In this document: piece after piece, positions 40,036 through 53,027 of the stretch
Layout of the letters: each line of letters opens with the position of its first letter
How positions within the stretch are numbered: the first letter of the stretch is position 1
NCBI GenBank assembly: GCA_037893245.1
Contig: JBAIAA010001578.1
Location: 1 to 64,000 of the forward strand
Direction: 5' to 3'
Source of the DNA: Crossaster papposus
Lineage: Eukaryota; Echinodermata; Asteroidea; Velatida; Solasteridae
Length of the DNA stretch: 64,000 nucleotides
Position numbers and translations under genes: made by a program
The notes under the pieces: model-generated
Told to the model about the DNA's origin: nothing
What the model saw: the letters and a program-made list of their open reading frames with translations, nothing else
The model's database searches: none

Positions 40036-41399
40036 TATTTCTTATGCACACTTCTTTCCCTTTACATATTTCTTATGCACACTTCTTTCCCTTTACATAT
40101 TTCTTATGCACACTTCTTTCCCTTTACATATTTCTTATGCACACTTCTTTCCCTTTACATATTTCTTATGCACACTTCTTTCCCTTTACATATTTCTTAT
40201 GCACACTTCTTTCCCTTTACATATTTCTTATGCACACTTCTTTCCCTTTACATATTTCTTATGCACACTTTTTTCCCTTTACATATTTCTTATGCACACT
40301 TCTTTCCCTTTACATATTTCTTATGCACACCTCTTTCCCTTTACATATTTCTTATGCACACTTCTTTCCCTTTACATATTTCTTATGCACACTTCTTTCC
40401 CTTTACATATTTCTTATGCACACTTCTTTCCCTTTACATATTTTTTATGCACACTTCTTTCCCTTTACATATTTCTTATGCACACTTCTTTCCCTTTAAA
40501 TATTTCTTATGCACACTTCTTTCCCTTTACATATTTCTTATGCACACTTCTTTCCCTTTACATATTTCTTATGCACACTTCTTTCCCTTTACATATTTCT
40601 TATGCACACTTCTTTCCCTTTACATATTTCTTATGCACACTTCTTTCCCTTTACATATTTCTTATGCACACTTCTTTCCCTTTACATATTTCTTATGCAC
40701 ACTTCTTTCCCTTTACATATTTCGTATGCACACTTCTTTCCCTTTACATATTTCTTATGCACACTTCTTTCCCTTTACATATAAGTTATGCACACTTCTT
40801 TCCATTTACATATTTCTTATGCACACTTCTTTCCCTTTACATATTTCTTATGCACACTTCTTTCCCTTTACATATTTCTTATGCACACTTCTTTCCCTTT
40901 ACATATTTCTTATGCACACTTCTTTCCCTTTACATATTTCTTATGCACACTTCTTTCCCTTTACATATTTCTTATGCACACTTCTTTCCCTTTACATATT
41001 TCTTATGCACACTTCTTTCCCTTTACATATTTCTTATGCACACTTCTTTCCCTTTACATATTTCTTATGCACACTTCTTTCCCTTTACATATTTCTTATG
41101 CACACTTCTTTCCCTTTACATATTTCTTATGCACACTTCTTTCCCTTTACATATTTCTTATGCACACTTCTTTCCCTTTACATATTTCTTATGCACACTT
41201 CTTTCCCTTTACATATTTCTTATGCACACTTCTTTCCCTTTACATATTTCTTATGCACACTTCTTTCCCTTTACATATTTCTTATGCACACTTCTTTCCC
41301 TGTACATATTTCTTATGCACACTTCTTTCCCTTTACATATTTCTTATGCACACTTCTTTCCCTTTACATCTTTCTTATGCACACTTCTTTCCCTTTACA
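40036..41399. repeat. 44 A units
   Basis: Forty-four A units with no net length change. Variants are ACACTTTTTTCC near 40270, CACACCTCTTT near 40330, TATTTTTTATG near 40443, CTTTAAATA near 40498, a TATAAGTTATG unit at 40783-40785 and CCCTGTACA near 41302. Confidence 0.92.
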
Positions 41400-42235
41400 T
41401 ATTTAACTCGAGGGCTTGTTCCCACATCATGTGTTTATTTCTTATGCACACTTCTTTCCCTTTACATATTTCTTATGCACACTTCTTTCCCTTTACATAT
41501 TTCTTATGCACACTTCTTTCCCTTTACATATTTCTTATGCACACTTCTTTCCCTTTACATATTTCTTATGCACACTTCTTTCCCTTTACATATTTCTTAT
41601 GCACACTTCTTTCCCTTTACATATTTCTTATGCACACTTCTTTCCCTTTACATATTTCTTATGCACACTTCTTTCCCTTTACATATTTCTTATGCACACT
41701 TCTTTCCCTTTACATATTTCTTATGCACACTTCTTTCCCTTTACATATTTCTTATGCACACTTCTTTCCCTTTACATATTTCTTATGCACACTTCTTTCC
41801 CTTTACATATTTCTTATGCACACTTCTTTCCCTTTACATATTTCTTATGCACACTTCTTTCCCTTTACATATTTCTTATGCACACTTCTTTCCCTTTACA
41901 TATTTCTTATGCACACTTCTTTCCCTTTACATATTTAACTCGAGGGCTTGTTCCCACATCATGAGTTTATTTCTTATGCACACTTCTTTCCCTTTACATA
42001 TTTAACTCGAGGGCTTGTTCCCACATCATGTGTTTATTTCTTATGCACACTTCTTTCCCTTTACATATTTAACTCGAGGGCTTGTTCCCACATCATGTGT
42101 TTATTTCTTATGCACACTTCTTTCCCTTTACATATTTAACTCGAGGGCTTGTTCCCACATCATGTGTTTATTTCTTATGCACACTTCTTTCCCTTTACAT
42201 ATTTAACTCGAGGGCTTGTCCCGACATCATGTGTT
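41400..42235. repeat. Cassette copy 4, shortened: B A16 (B A)x4 B#
   Basis: B units start at 41400, 41932, 41999, 42066, 42133 and 42200 (B#). The leading B A pair is absent and the B at 41400 has the consensus dyad. The first B of the cluster has CATGAGTTTA, like cassettes 1 and 3. Confidence 0.94.
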
Positions 42236-43072
42236 TATTTCTTATGCACACTTCTTTCCCTTTACATATTTCTTATGCACACTTCTTTCCCTTTACATAT
42301 TTCTTATGCACACTTCTTTCCCTTTACATATTTCTTATGCACACTTCTTTCCCTTTACATATTTCTTATGCACACTTCTTTCCCGTTACATATTTCTTAT
42401 GCACACTTCTTTCCCTTTACATATTTCTTATGCACACTTCTTTCCCTTTACATATTTCTTATGCACACTTCTTTCCCTTTACATATAAGTTATGCACACT
42501 TCTTTCCATTTACATATAAGTTATGCACACTTCTTTCCCTTTACATATTTCTTATGCACACTTCTTTCCCTTTACATATTTCTTATGCACACTTCTTTCC
42601 CTTTACATATTTCTTATGCACACTTCTTTCCCTTTACATATTTCTTATGCACACTTCTTTCCCTTTACATATTTCTTATGCACACTTCTTTCCCTTTACA
42701 TATTTCTTATGCACACTTCTTTCCCTTTACATATTTCTTATGCACACTTCTTTCCCTTTACATATTTCTTATGCACACTTCTTCCCCTTTACATATTTCT
42801 TATGCACACTTCTTTCCCTTTACATATTTCTTATGCACACTTCTTTCCCTTTACATATTTCTTATGCACACTTCTTTCCCTTTACATATTTCTTATGCAC
42901 ACTTCTTTCCCTTTACATATTTCTTATGCACACTTCTTTCCCTTTACATATTTCTTATGCACACTTCTTTCCCTTTACATATTTCTTATGCACACTTCTT
43001 TCCCTTTACATATTTCTTATGCACACTTCTTTCCCTTTACATATTTCTTATGCACACTTCTTTCCCTTTACA
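42236..43072. repeat. 27 A units with two successive TATAAGTTATG units
   Basis: Twenty-seven A units. TATAAGTTATG units lie next to each other at 42487-42489 and 42518-42520, the only adjacent pair. Other variants are CCCGTTACA near 42384 and CTTCCCCTTTAC near 42783. Confidence 0.92.
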
Positions 43073-43376
43073 TATTTAACTCGAGGGCTTGTTCCCACAT
43101 CATGTGTTTATTTCTTATGCACACTTCTTTCCCTTTACATATTTAACTCGAGGGCTTGTTCCCACATCATGTGTTTATTTCTTATGCACACTTCTTTCCC
43201 TTTACATATTTAACTCGAGGGCTTGTTCCCACATCATGTGTTTATTTCTTATGCACACTTCTTTCCCTTTACATGTTTAACTCGAGGGCTTGTTCCCACA
43301 TCATGTGTTTATTTCTTATGCACACTTCTTTCCCTTTACATATTTAACTCGAGGGCTTGTCCCGACATCATGTGTT
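43073..43376. repeat. Cassette copy 5: five-B cluster only, (B A)x4 B#
   Basis: B units start at 43073, 43140, 43207, 43274 and 43341 (B#, CCCGACATC), each 67 bp apart. The B at 43274 starts TGTTT instead of TATTT. No A16 part precedes it; a 27-unit run does. Confidence 0.95.
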
Positions 43377-43748
43377 TATTTCTTATGCACACTTCTTTCC
43401 CTTTACATATTTCTTATGCACACTTCTTTCCCTTTACATATTTCTTATGCACACTTCTTTCCCTTTACATATTTCTTATGCACACTTCTTTCCCTTTACA
43501 TATTTCTTATGCACACTTCTTTCCCTTTACATATTTCTTATGCACACTTCTTTCCCTTTACATATTTCTTATGCACACTTCTTTCCCTTTACATATTTCT
43601 TATGCACACTTCTTTCCCTTTACATATTTCTTATGCACACTTCTTTCCCTTTACATATTTCTTATGCACACTTCTTTCCCTTTACATATTTCTTATGCAC
43701 ACTTCTTTCCCTTTACATATTTCTTATGCACACTTCTTTCCCTTTACA
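43377..43748. repeat. 12 A units between cassettes 5 and 6
   Basis: Twelve A units, all consensus by eye. Confidence 0.92.
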
Positions 43749-44744
43749 TATTTAACTCGAGGGCTTGTTCCCACATCATGTGTTTATTTCTTATGCACAC
43801 TTCTTTCCCTTTACATATTTAACTCGAGGGCTTGTTCCCACATCGTGTGTTTATTTCTTATGCACACTTCTTTCCCTTTACATATTTGTTATGCACACTT
43901 CTTTCCCTTTACATATTTCTTATGCACACTTCTTTCCCTTTACATATTTCTTATGCACACTTCTTTCCCTTTACATATTTCTTATGCACACTTCTTTCCC
44001 TTTACATATTTCTTATGCACACTTCTTTCCCTTTACATATTTCTTATGCACACTTCTTTCCCTTTACATATTTCTTATGCACACTTCTTTCCCTTTACAT
44101 ATTTCTTATGCACACTTCTTTCCCTTTACATATTTCTTATGCACACTTCTTTCCCTTTACATATTTCTTATGCACACTTCTTTCCCTTTACATATTTCTT
44201 ATGCACACTTCTTTCCCTTTACATATTTCTTATGCACACTTCTTTCCCTTTACCTATTTCTTATGCACACTTCTTTCCCTTTACATATTTCTTATGCACA
44301 CTTCTTTCCCTTTACATATTTCTTATGCACACTTCTTTCCCTTTACATATTTCTTATGCACACTTCTTTCCCTTTACATATTTCTTATGCACACTTCTTT
44401 CCCTTTACATATTTCTTATGCACACTTCTTTCCCTTTACATATTTAACTCGAGGGCTTGTTCCCACATCATGTGTTTATTTCTTATGCACACTTCTTTCC
44501 CTTTACATATTTAACTCGAGGGCTTGTTCCCACATCATGTGTTTATTTCTTATGCACACTTCTTTCCCTTTACATATTTAACTCGAGGGCTTGTTCCCAC
44601 ATCATGTGTTTATTTCTTATGCACACTTCTTTCCCTTTACATATTTAACTCGAGGGCTTGTTCCCACATCATGTGTTTATTTCTTATGCACACTTCTTTC
44701 CCTTTACATATTTAACTCGAGGGCTTGTCCCGACATCATGTGTT
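43749..44744. repeat. Cassette copy 6: B A B* A19 (B A)x4 B#
   Basis: B units start at 43749, 43816 (B*, CATCGTG), 44441, 44508, 44575, 44642 and 44709 (B#). The inner run has 19 A units instead of 16. TTTACCTATTT near 44254 and the markers of the following tract pair it with cassette 2. Confidence 0.95.
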
Positions 44745-47108
44745 TATTTCTTATGCACACTTCTTTCCCTTTACATATTTCTTATGCACACTTCTTTCCC
44801 TTTACATATTTCTTATGCACACTTCTTTCCCTTTACATATTTCTTATGCACACTTCTTTCCCTTTACATGTTTCTTATGCACACTTCTTTCCCTTTACAT
44901 ATTTCTTATGCACACTTCTTTCCCTTTACATATTTCTTGCACACTTCTTTCCCTTTACATATTTCTTATGCACACTTCTTTCCCTTTACATATTTCTTAT
45001 GCACACTTTTTTCCCTTTACATATTTCTTATGCACACTTCTTTCCCTTTACATATTTCTTATGCACACTTCTTTCCCTTTACATATTTCTTATGCACACT
45101 TCTTTCCCTTTACATATTTCTTATGCACACTTCTTTCCCTTTACATATTTCTTATGCACACTTCTTTCCCTTTACATATTTTGTATGCACACTTCTTTCC
45201 CTTTACATATTTCTTATGCACACTTCTTTCCCTTTACATATTTCTTATGCACACTTCTTTCCCTTTACATATTTCTTATGCACACTTCTTTCCCTTTACA
45301 TATTTCTTATGCACACTTCTTTCCCTTTACATATTTTTTATGCACACTTCTTTCCCTTTACATATTTTTTATGCACACTTCTTTCCCTTTACATATTTCT
45401 TATGCACACTTCTTTCCCTTTACATATTTCTTATGCACACTTCTTTCCCTTTACATATTTCTTATGCACACTTCTTTCCCTTTACATATAAGTTATGCAC
45501 ACTTCTTTCCATTTACATATTTCTTATGCACACTTCTTTCCCTTTACATATTTCTTATGCACACTTCTTTCCCTTTACATTATTCTTATGCACACTTCTT
45601 TCCCTTTACATATTTCTTATGCACACTTCTTTCCCTTTACATATTTCTTATGCACACTTCTTTCCCTTTACATATTTCTTATGCACACTTCTTTCTCTTT
45701 ACATATTTCTTATGCACACTTCTTTCCCTTTACATATTTCTTATGCACACTTCTTTCCCTTTACATATTTCTTATGTACACTTCTTTCCCTTTACATATT
45801 TCTTATGCACACTGCTTTCCCTTTACATATTTAACTCGAGGGCTTGTTCCCACATCATGTGTTTATTTCTTATGCACACTTCTTTCCCTTTACATATTTC
45901 TTATGCACACTTCTTTCCCTTTACATATTTCTTATGCACACTTCTTTTCCTTTACATATTTCTTATGCACACTTCTTTTCCTTTACATATTTATTATGCA
46001 CACTTCTTCCCCTTTACATATTTCTTATGCACACTTCTTTCCCTTTACATATTTCTTATGCACACTTCTTTCCCTTTACATATTTATTATGCACACTTCT
46101 TTCCCTTTACATATTTCTTATGCACACTTCTTTCCCTTTACATATTTAACTCGAGGGCTTGTTCCCACATCATGTGTTTATTTCTTATGCACACTTCTTT
46201 CCCTTTACATATTTCTTATGCACACTTCTTTCCCTTTACATATTTCTTATGCACACTTCTTTCCCTTTACATATTTATTATGCACACTTCTTTCCCTTTA
46301 CATATTTCTTATGCACACTTCTTTCCCTTTACATATTTCTTATGCACACTTCTTTCCCTTTACATATTTCTTATGCACACTTCTTTCCCTTTACATATTT
46401 CTTATGCACACTTCTTTCCCTTTACATATTTCTTATGCACACTTCTTTCCCTTTACATATTTCTTATGCACACTTCTTTCCCTTTACATATTTCTTATGC
46501 ACACTTCTTTCCCTTTACATATTTCTTATGCACACTTCTTTCCCTTTACATATTTCTTATGCACACTTCTTTCCCTTTACATATTTCTTATGCACACTTC
46601 TTTCCCTTTACATATTTCTTATGCACACTTCTTTCCCTTTACATATTTCTTATGCACACTTCTTTCCCTTTACATATTTCTTATGCACACTTCTTTCCCT
46701 TTACATATTTCTTATGCACACTTCTTTCCCTTTACATATTTCTTATGCACACTTCTTTCCCTTTACATATTTCGTATGCACACTTCTTTCCCTTTACATA
46801 TTTCTTATGCACACTTCTTTCCCTTTACATATTTCTTATGCACACTTCTTTCCCTTTACATTTTTCTTATGCACACTTCTTTCCCTTTACATATTTCTTA
46901 TGCACACTTCTTTCCCTTTACATATTTCTTATGCACACTTCTTTCCCTTTACATATTTCTTATGCACACTTCTTTCCCTTTACATATTTCTTATGCACAC
47001 TTCTTTCCCTTTACATATTTCGTATGCACACTTCTTTCCCTTTACATATTTCTTATGCACACTTCTTTCCCTTTACATATTTCGTATGCACACTTCTTTC
47101 CCTTTACA
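44745..47108. repeat. A35 B A9 B A30 tract
   Basis: B units start at 45828 and 46143. The A35 run repeats the TTTCTTGCACAC 2-bp loss (near 44938) and ACATTATTC (near 45585) seen after cassette 2, and ends its copy with a TATAAGTTATG unit at 45490-45492. Variants TTTCGTATG near 46774, 47024 and 47086 lie before the next cassette. Confidence 0.92.
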
Positions 47109-47980
47109 TATTTAACTCGAGGGCTTGTTCCCACATCATGTGTTTATTTCTTATGCACACTTCTTTCCCTTTACATATTTAACTCGAGGGCTTGTTCCCA
47201 CATCATGTGTTTATTTCTTATGCACACTTCTTTCCCTTTACATATTTCTTATGCACACTTCTTTCCCTTTACATATTTCTTATGCACACTTCTTTCCCTT
47301 TACATATTTCTTATGCACACTTCTTTCCCTTTACATATTTCTTATGCACACTTCTTTCCCTTTACATATTTCTTATGCACACTTCTTTCCCTTTACATAT
47401 TTCTTATGCACACTTCTTTCCCTTTACATATTTCTTATGCACACTTCTTTCCCTTTACATATTTCTTATGCACACTTCTTTCCCTTTACATATTTCTTAT
47501 GCACACTTCTTTCCCTTTACATATTTCTTATGCACACTTCTTTCCCTTTACATATTTCTTATGCACACTTCTTTCCCTTTACATATTTCTTATGCACACT
47601 TCTTTCCCTTTACATATTTCTTATGCACACTTCTTTCCCTTGACATATTTCTTATGCACACTTCTTTCCCTTTACATATTTAACTCGAGGGCTTGTTCCC
47701 ACATCATGTGTTTATTTCTTATGCACACTTCTTTCCCTTTACATATTTAACTCGAGGGCTTGTTCCCACATCATGTGTTTATTTCTTATGCACACTTCTT
47801 TTCCTTTACATATTTAACTCGAGGGCTTGTTCCCACATCATGTGTTTATTTCTTATGCACACTTCTTTCCCTTTACATATTTAACTCGAGGGCTTGTTCC
47901 CACATCATGTGTTTATTTCTTATGCACACTTCTTTCCCTTTACATATTTAACTCGAGGGCTTGTCCCGACATCATGTGTT
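47109..47980. repeat. Cassette copy 7: B A B A15 (B A)x4 B#
   Basis: B units start at 47109, 47176, 47677, 47744, 47811, 47878 and 47945 (B#). The second B has the consensus dyad, not the B* form, and the inner run is 15 units. CCCTTGACATA near 47642 and CTTTTCCTTTAC near 47800 are private. Confidence 0.95.
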
Positions 47981-50900
47981 TATTTCTTATGCACACTTCT
48001 TTCCCTTTACATATGTCTTATGCACACTTCTTTCCCTTTACATATTTCTTATGCACACTTCTTACCCTTTACATATTTCTTATGCACACTTCTTTCCCTT
48101 TACATATTTCTTATGCACACTTCTTTCCCTTTACATATTTCTTATGCACACTTCTTTCCCTTTACATATTTCTTATGCACACTTCTTTCCCTTTACATAT
48201 TTCTTATGCACACTTCTTCCCCTTTACATATTTCTTATGCACACTTCTTTCCCTTTACATATTTCTTATGCACACTTCTTTCCCTTTACATATTTCTTAT
48301 GCACACTTCTTTCCCTTTACATATTTCTTATGCACACTTCTTTCCCTTTACATATTTCTTATGCACACTTCTTTCCCTTTACATATTTCTTATGCACACT
48401 TCTTTCCCTTTACATATTTCTTATGCACACTTCTTTCCCTTTACATATTTCTTATGCACACTTCTTTCCCTTTACATATTTCTTATGCACACTTCTTTCC
48501 CTTTACATATTTCTTATGCACACTTCTTTCCCTTTACATATTTCTTATGCACACTTCTTTCCCTTTACATATTTCTTATGCACACTTCTTTCCCTTTACA
48601 TATTTCTTATGCACACTTCTTTCCCTTTACATATTTCTTATGCACACTTCTTTCCCTTTACATATTTCTTATGCACACTTCTTTCCCTTTACATATTTCT
48701 TATGCACACTTCTTTCCCTTTACATATTTCTTATGCACACTTCTTTCCCTTTACATATTTCTTATGCACACTTCTTTCCCTTTACATATTTCTTATGCAC
48801 ACTTCTTTCCCTTTACATATTTCTTATGCACACTTCTTTCCCTTTACATATTTCTTATGCACACTTCTTTCCCTTTACATATTTCTTATGCACACTTCTT
48901 TCCCTTTACATATTTCTTATGCACACTTCTTTCCCTTTACATATTTCTTATGCACACTTCTTTCCCTTTACATATTTCTTATGCACACTTCTTTCCCTTT
49001 ACATATTTCTTATGCACACTTCTTTCCCTTTACATATTTCTTATGCACACTTCTTTCCCTTTACATATTTCTTATGCACACTTCTTTCCCTTTACATATT
49101 TCTTATGCACACTTCTTTCCCTTTACATATTTCTTATGCACACTTCTTTCCCTTTACATATTTCTTATGCACACTTCTTTCCCTTTACATATTTCTTATG
49201 CACACTTCTTTCCCTTTACATATTTCTTATGCACACTTCTTTCCCTTTACATATTTCTTATGCACACTTCTTTCCCTTTACATATTTCTTATGCACACTT
49301 CTTTCCCTTTACATATTTCTTATGCACACTTCTTTCCCTTTACATATTTCTTATGCACACTTCTTTCCCTTTACATATTTCTTATGCACACTTCTTTCCC
49401 TTTACATATTTCTTATGCACACTTCTTTCCCTTTACATATTTCTTATGCACACTTCTTTCCCTTTACATATTTCTTATGCACACTTCTTTCCCTTTACAT
49501 ATTTCTTATGCACACTTCTTTCCCTTTACATATTTCTTATGCACACTTCTTTCCCTTTACATATTTCTTATGCACACTTCTTTCCCTTTACATATTTCTT
49601 ATGCACACTTCTTTCCCTTTACATATTTCTTATGCACACTTCTTTCCCTTTACATATTTCTTATGCACACTTCTTTCCCTTTACATATTTCTTATGCACA
49701 CTTCTTTCCCTTTACATATTTCTTATGCACACTTCTTTCCCTTTACATATTTCTTATGCACACTTCTTTCCCTTTACATATTTCTTATGCACACTTCTTT
49801 CCCTTTACATATTTCTTATGCACACTTCTTTCCCTTTACATATTTCTTATGCACACTTCTTTCCCTTTACATATTTCTTATGCACACTTCTTTCCCTTTA
49901 CATATTTCTTATGCACACTTCTTTCCCTTTACATATTTCTTATGCACACTTCTTTCCCTTTACATATTTCTTATGCACACTTCTTTCCCTTTACATATTT
50001 CTTATGCACACTTCTTTCCCTTTACATATTTCTTATGCACACTTCTTTCCCTTTACATATTTCTTATGCACACTTCTTTCCCTTTACATATTTCTTATGC
50101 ACACTTCTTTCCCTTTACATATTTCTTATGCACACTTCTTTCCCTTTACATATTTCTTATGCACACTTCTTTCCCTTTACATATTTCTTATGCACACTTC
50201 TTTCCCTTTACATATTTCTTATGCACACTTCTTTCCCTTTACATATTTCTTATGCACACTTCTTTCCCTTTACATATTTCTTATGCACACTTCTTTCCCT
50301 TTACATATTTCTTATGCACACTTCTTTCCCTTTACATATTTCTTATGCACACTTCTTTCCCTTTACATATTTCTTATGCACACTTCTTTCCCTTTACATA
50401 TTTCTTATGCACACTTCTTTCCCTTTACATATTTCTTATGCACACTTCTTTCCCTTTACATATTTCTTATGCACACTTCTTTCCCTTTACATATTTCTTA
50501 TGCACACTTCTTTCCCTTTACATATTTCTTATGCACACTTCTTTCCCTTTACATATTTCTTATGCACACTTCTTTCCCTTTACATATTTCTTATGCACAC
50601 TTCTTTCCCTTTACATATTTCTTATGCACACTTCTTTCCCTTTACATATTTCTTATGCACACTTCTTTCCCTTTACATATTTCTTATGCACACTTCTTTC
50701 CCTTTACATATTTCTTATGCACACTTCTTTCCCTTTACATATTTCTTATGCACACTTCTTTCCCTTTACATATTTCTTATGCACACTTCTTTCCCTTTAC
50801 ATATTTCTTATGCACACTTCTTTCCCTTTACATATTTCTTATGCACACTTCTTTCCCTTTACATATTTCTTATGCACACTTCTTTCCCTTTACATATTTC

Positions 50901-51235
50901 TTATGCACACTTCTTTCCCTTTACATATTTCTTATGCACACTTCTTTCCCTTTACATATTTCTTATGCACACTTCTTTCCCTTTACATATTTCTTATGCA
51001 CACTTCTTTCCCTTTACATATTTCTTATGCACACTTCTTTCCCTTTACATATTTCTTATGCACACTTCTTTCCCTTTACATATTTCTTATGCACACTTCT
51101 TTCCCTTTACATATTTCTTATGCACACTTCTTTCCCTTTACATATTTCTTATGCACACTTCTTTCCCTTTACATATTTCTTATGCACACTTCTTTCCCTT
51201 TACATATTTCTTATGCACACTTCTTTCCCTTTACA
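47981..51235. repeat. 105 A units; units 9-105 apparently identical
   Basis: The first eight units hold variants (TATGTCTTATG near 48014, CTTACCCTTT near 48063, CTTCCCCTTTAC at 48219). From about 48229 to 51235, 97 consecutive units show no deviation by eye, and translations in all three forward frames are perfectly periodic. This is the longest uniform tract in the window. It means very recent amplification, or an assembly in which copies were polished to one consensus. Confidence 0.93.
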
Positions 51236-53027
51236 TATTTAACTCGAGGGCTTGTTCCCACATCATGTGTTTATTTCTTATGCACACTTCTTTCCCTTTA
51301 CATATTTCTTGTGCACACTTCTTTCCCTTTACATATTTCTTATGCACACTTATTTCCCTTTACATATTTCTTATGCACACTTCTTTCCCTTTACATATTT
51401 CTTATGCACACTTCTTTCCCTTTACATATTTCTTATGCACACTTCTTTCCCTTTACATATTTCTTATGCACACTTCTTTCCCTTTACATATTTCTTATGC
51501 ACACTTCTTTCCCTTTACATATTTCTCATGCACACTTCTTTCCCTTTACATATTTAACTCGAGGGCTTGTTCCCACATCATGTGTTTATTTCTTATGCAC
51601 ACTTCTTTCCCTTTACATATTTCTTATGCACACTTCTTTCCCTTTACATATTTCTTATGCACAATTCTTTCCCTTTACATATTTCTTATGCACACTTCTT
51701 TCCCTTTACATATTTCTTATGCACACTTCTTTCCCTTTACATATTTCTTATGCACACTTCTTTCCCTTTACATATTTCTTATGCACACTTCTTTCCCTTT
51801 ACATATTTCTTATGCACACTTCTTTCCCTTTACATATTTCTCATGCACACTTCTTTCCCTTTACATATTTCTTATGCACACTTCTTTCCCTTTACATATT
51901 TCTTATGCACACTTCTTTCCCTTTACATATTTCTTATGCACACTTCTTTCCCTTTACATATTTCGTATGCACACTTCTTTCCCTTTACATATTTCTTATG
52001 CACACTTCTTTCCCTTTACATATTTCTTATGCACACTTCTTTCCCTTTACATATTTAACTCGAGGGCTTGTTCCCACATCATGTGTTTATTTCTTATGCA
52101 CACTTCTTTCCCTTTACATATTTCTCATGCACACTTCTTTCCCTTTACATATTTCTTATGCACACTTCTTTCCCTTTACATATTTCTTATGCACACTTCT
52201 TTCCCTTTACATATTTCTTATGCACACTTCTTTCCCTTTACATATTTAACTCGAGGGCTTGTTCCCACATCATGTGTTTATTTCTTATGCACACTTCTTT
52301 CCCTTTACATATTTCTCATGCACACTTCTTTCCCTTTACATATTTCTTATGCACACTTCTTTCCCTTTACATATTTCTTATGCACACTTCTTTCCCTTTA
52401 CATATTTCTTATGCACACTTCTTTCCCTTTACATATTTCTTATGCACACTTCTTTCCCTTTACATATTTCTTATGCACACTTCTTTCCCTTTACATATTT
52501 CTTATGCACACTTCTTTCCCTTTACATATTTAACTCGAGGGCTTGTTCCCACATCATGTGTTTATTTCTTATGCACACTTCTTTCCCTTTACATATTTCT
52601 TATGCACACTTCTTTCCCTTTACATATTTCTTATGCACACTTCTTTCCCTTTACATATTTCTTATGCACACTTCTTTCCCTTTACATATTTCTTATGCAC
52701 ACTTCTTTCCCTTTACATATTTCTTATGCACACTTCTTTCCCTTTACATATTTCTTATGCACACTTCTTTCCCTTTACATATTTCTTATGCACACTTCTT
52801 TCCCTTTACATATTTCTCATGCACACTTCTTTCCCTTTACATATTTCTTATGCACACTTCTTTCCCTTTACATATTTCTTATGCACACTTCTTTCCCTTT
52901 ACATATTTCTTATGCACACTTCTTTCCCTTTACATATTTCTTATGCACACTTCTTTCCCTTTACATATTTCTTATGCACACTTCTTTCCCTTTACATATT
53001 TCTTATGCACACTTCTTTCCCTTTACA
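51236..53027. repeat. Short-spacing stretch: B units 9, 15, 5, 8 and 15 A units apart
   Basis: B units start at 51236, 51551, 52052, 52243 and 52527. A shared A variant, TTTCTCATG, occurs near 51524, 51840, 52124, 52314 and 52816. This suggests that the stretch grew by copying one parent segment. CACAATTC near 51662 and TTTCGTATG near 51964 are private. Confidence 0.92.
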
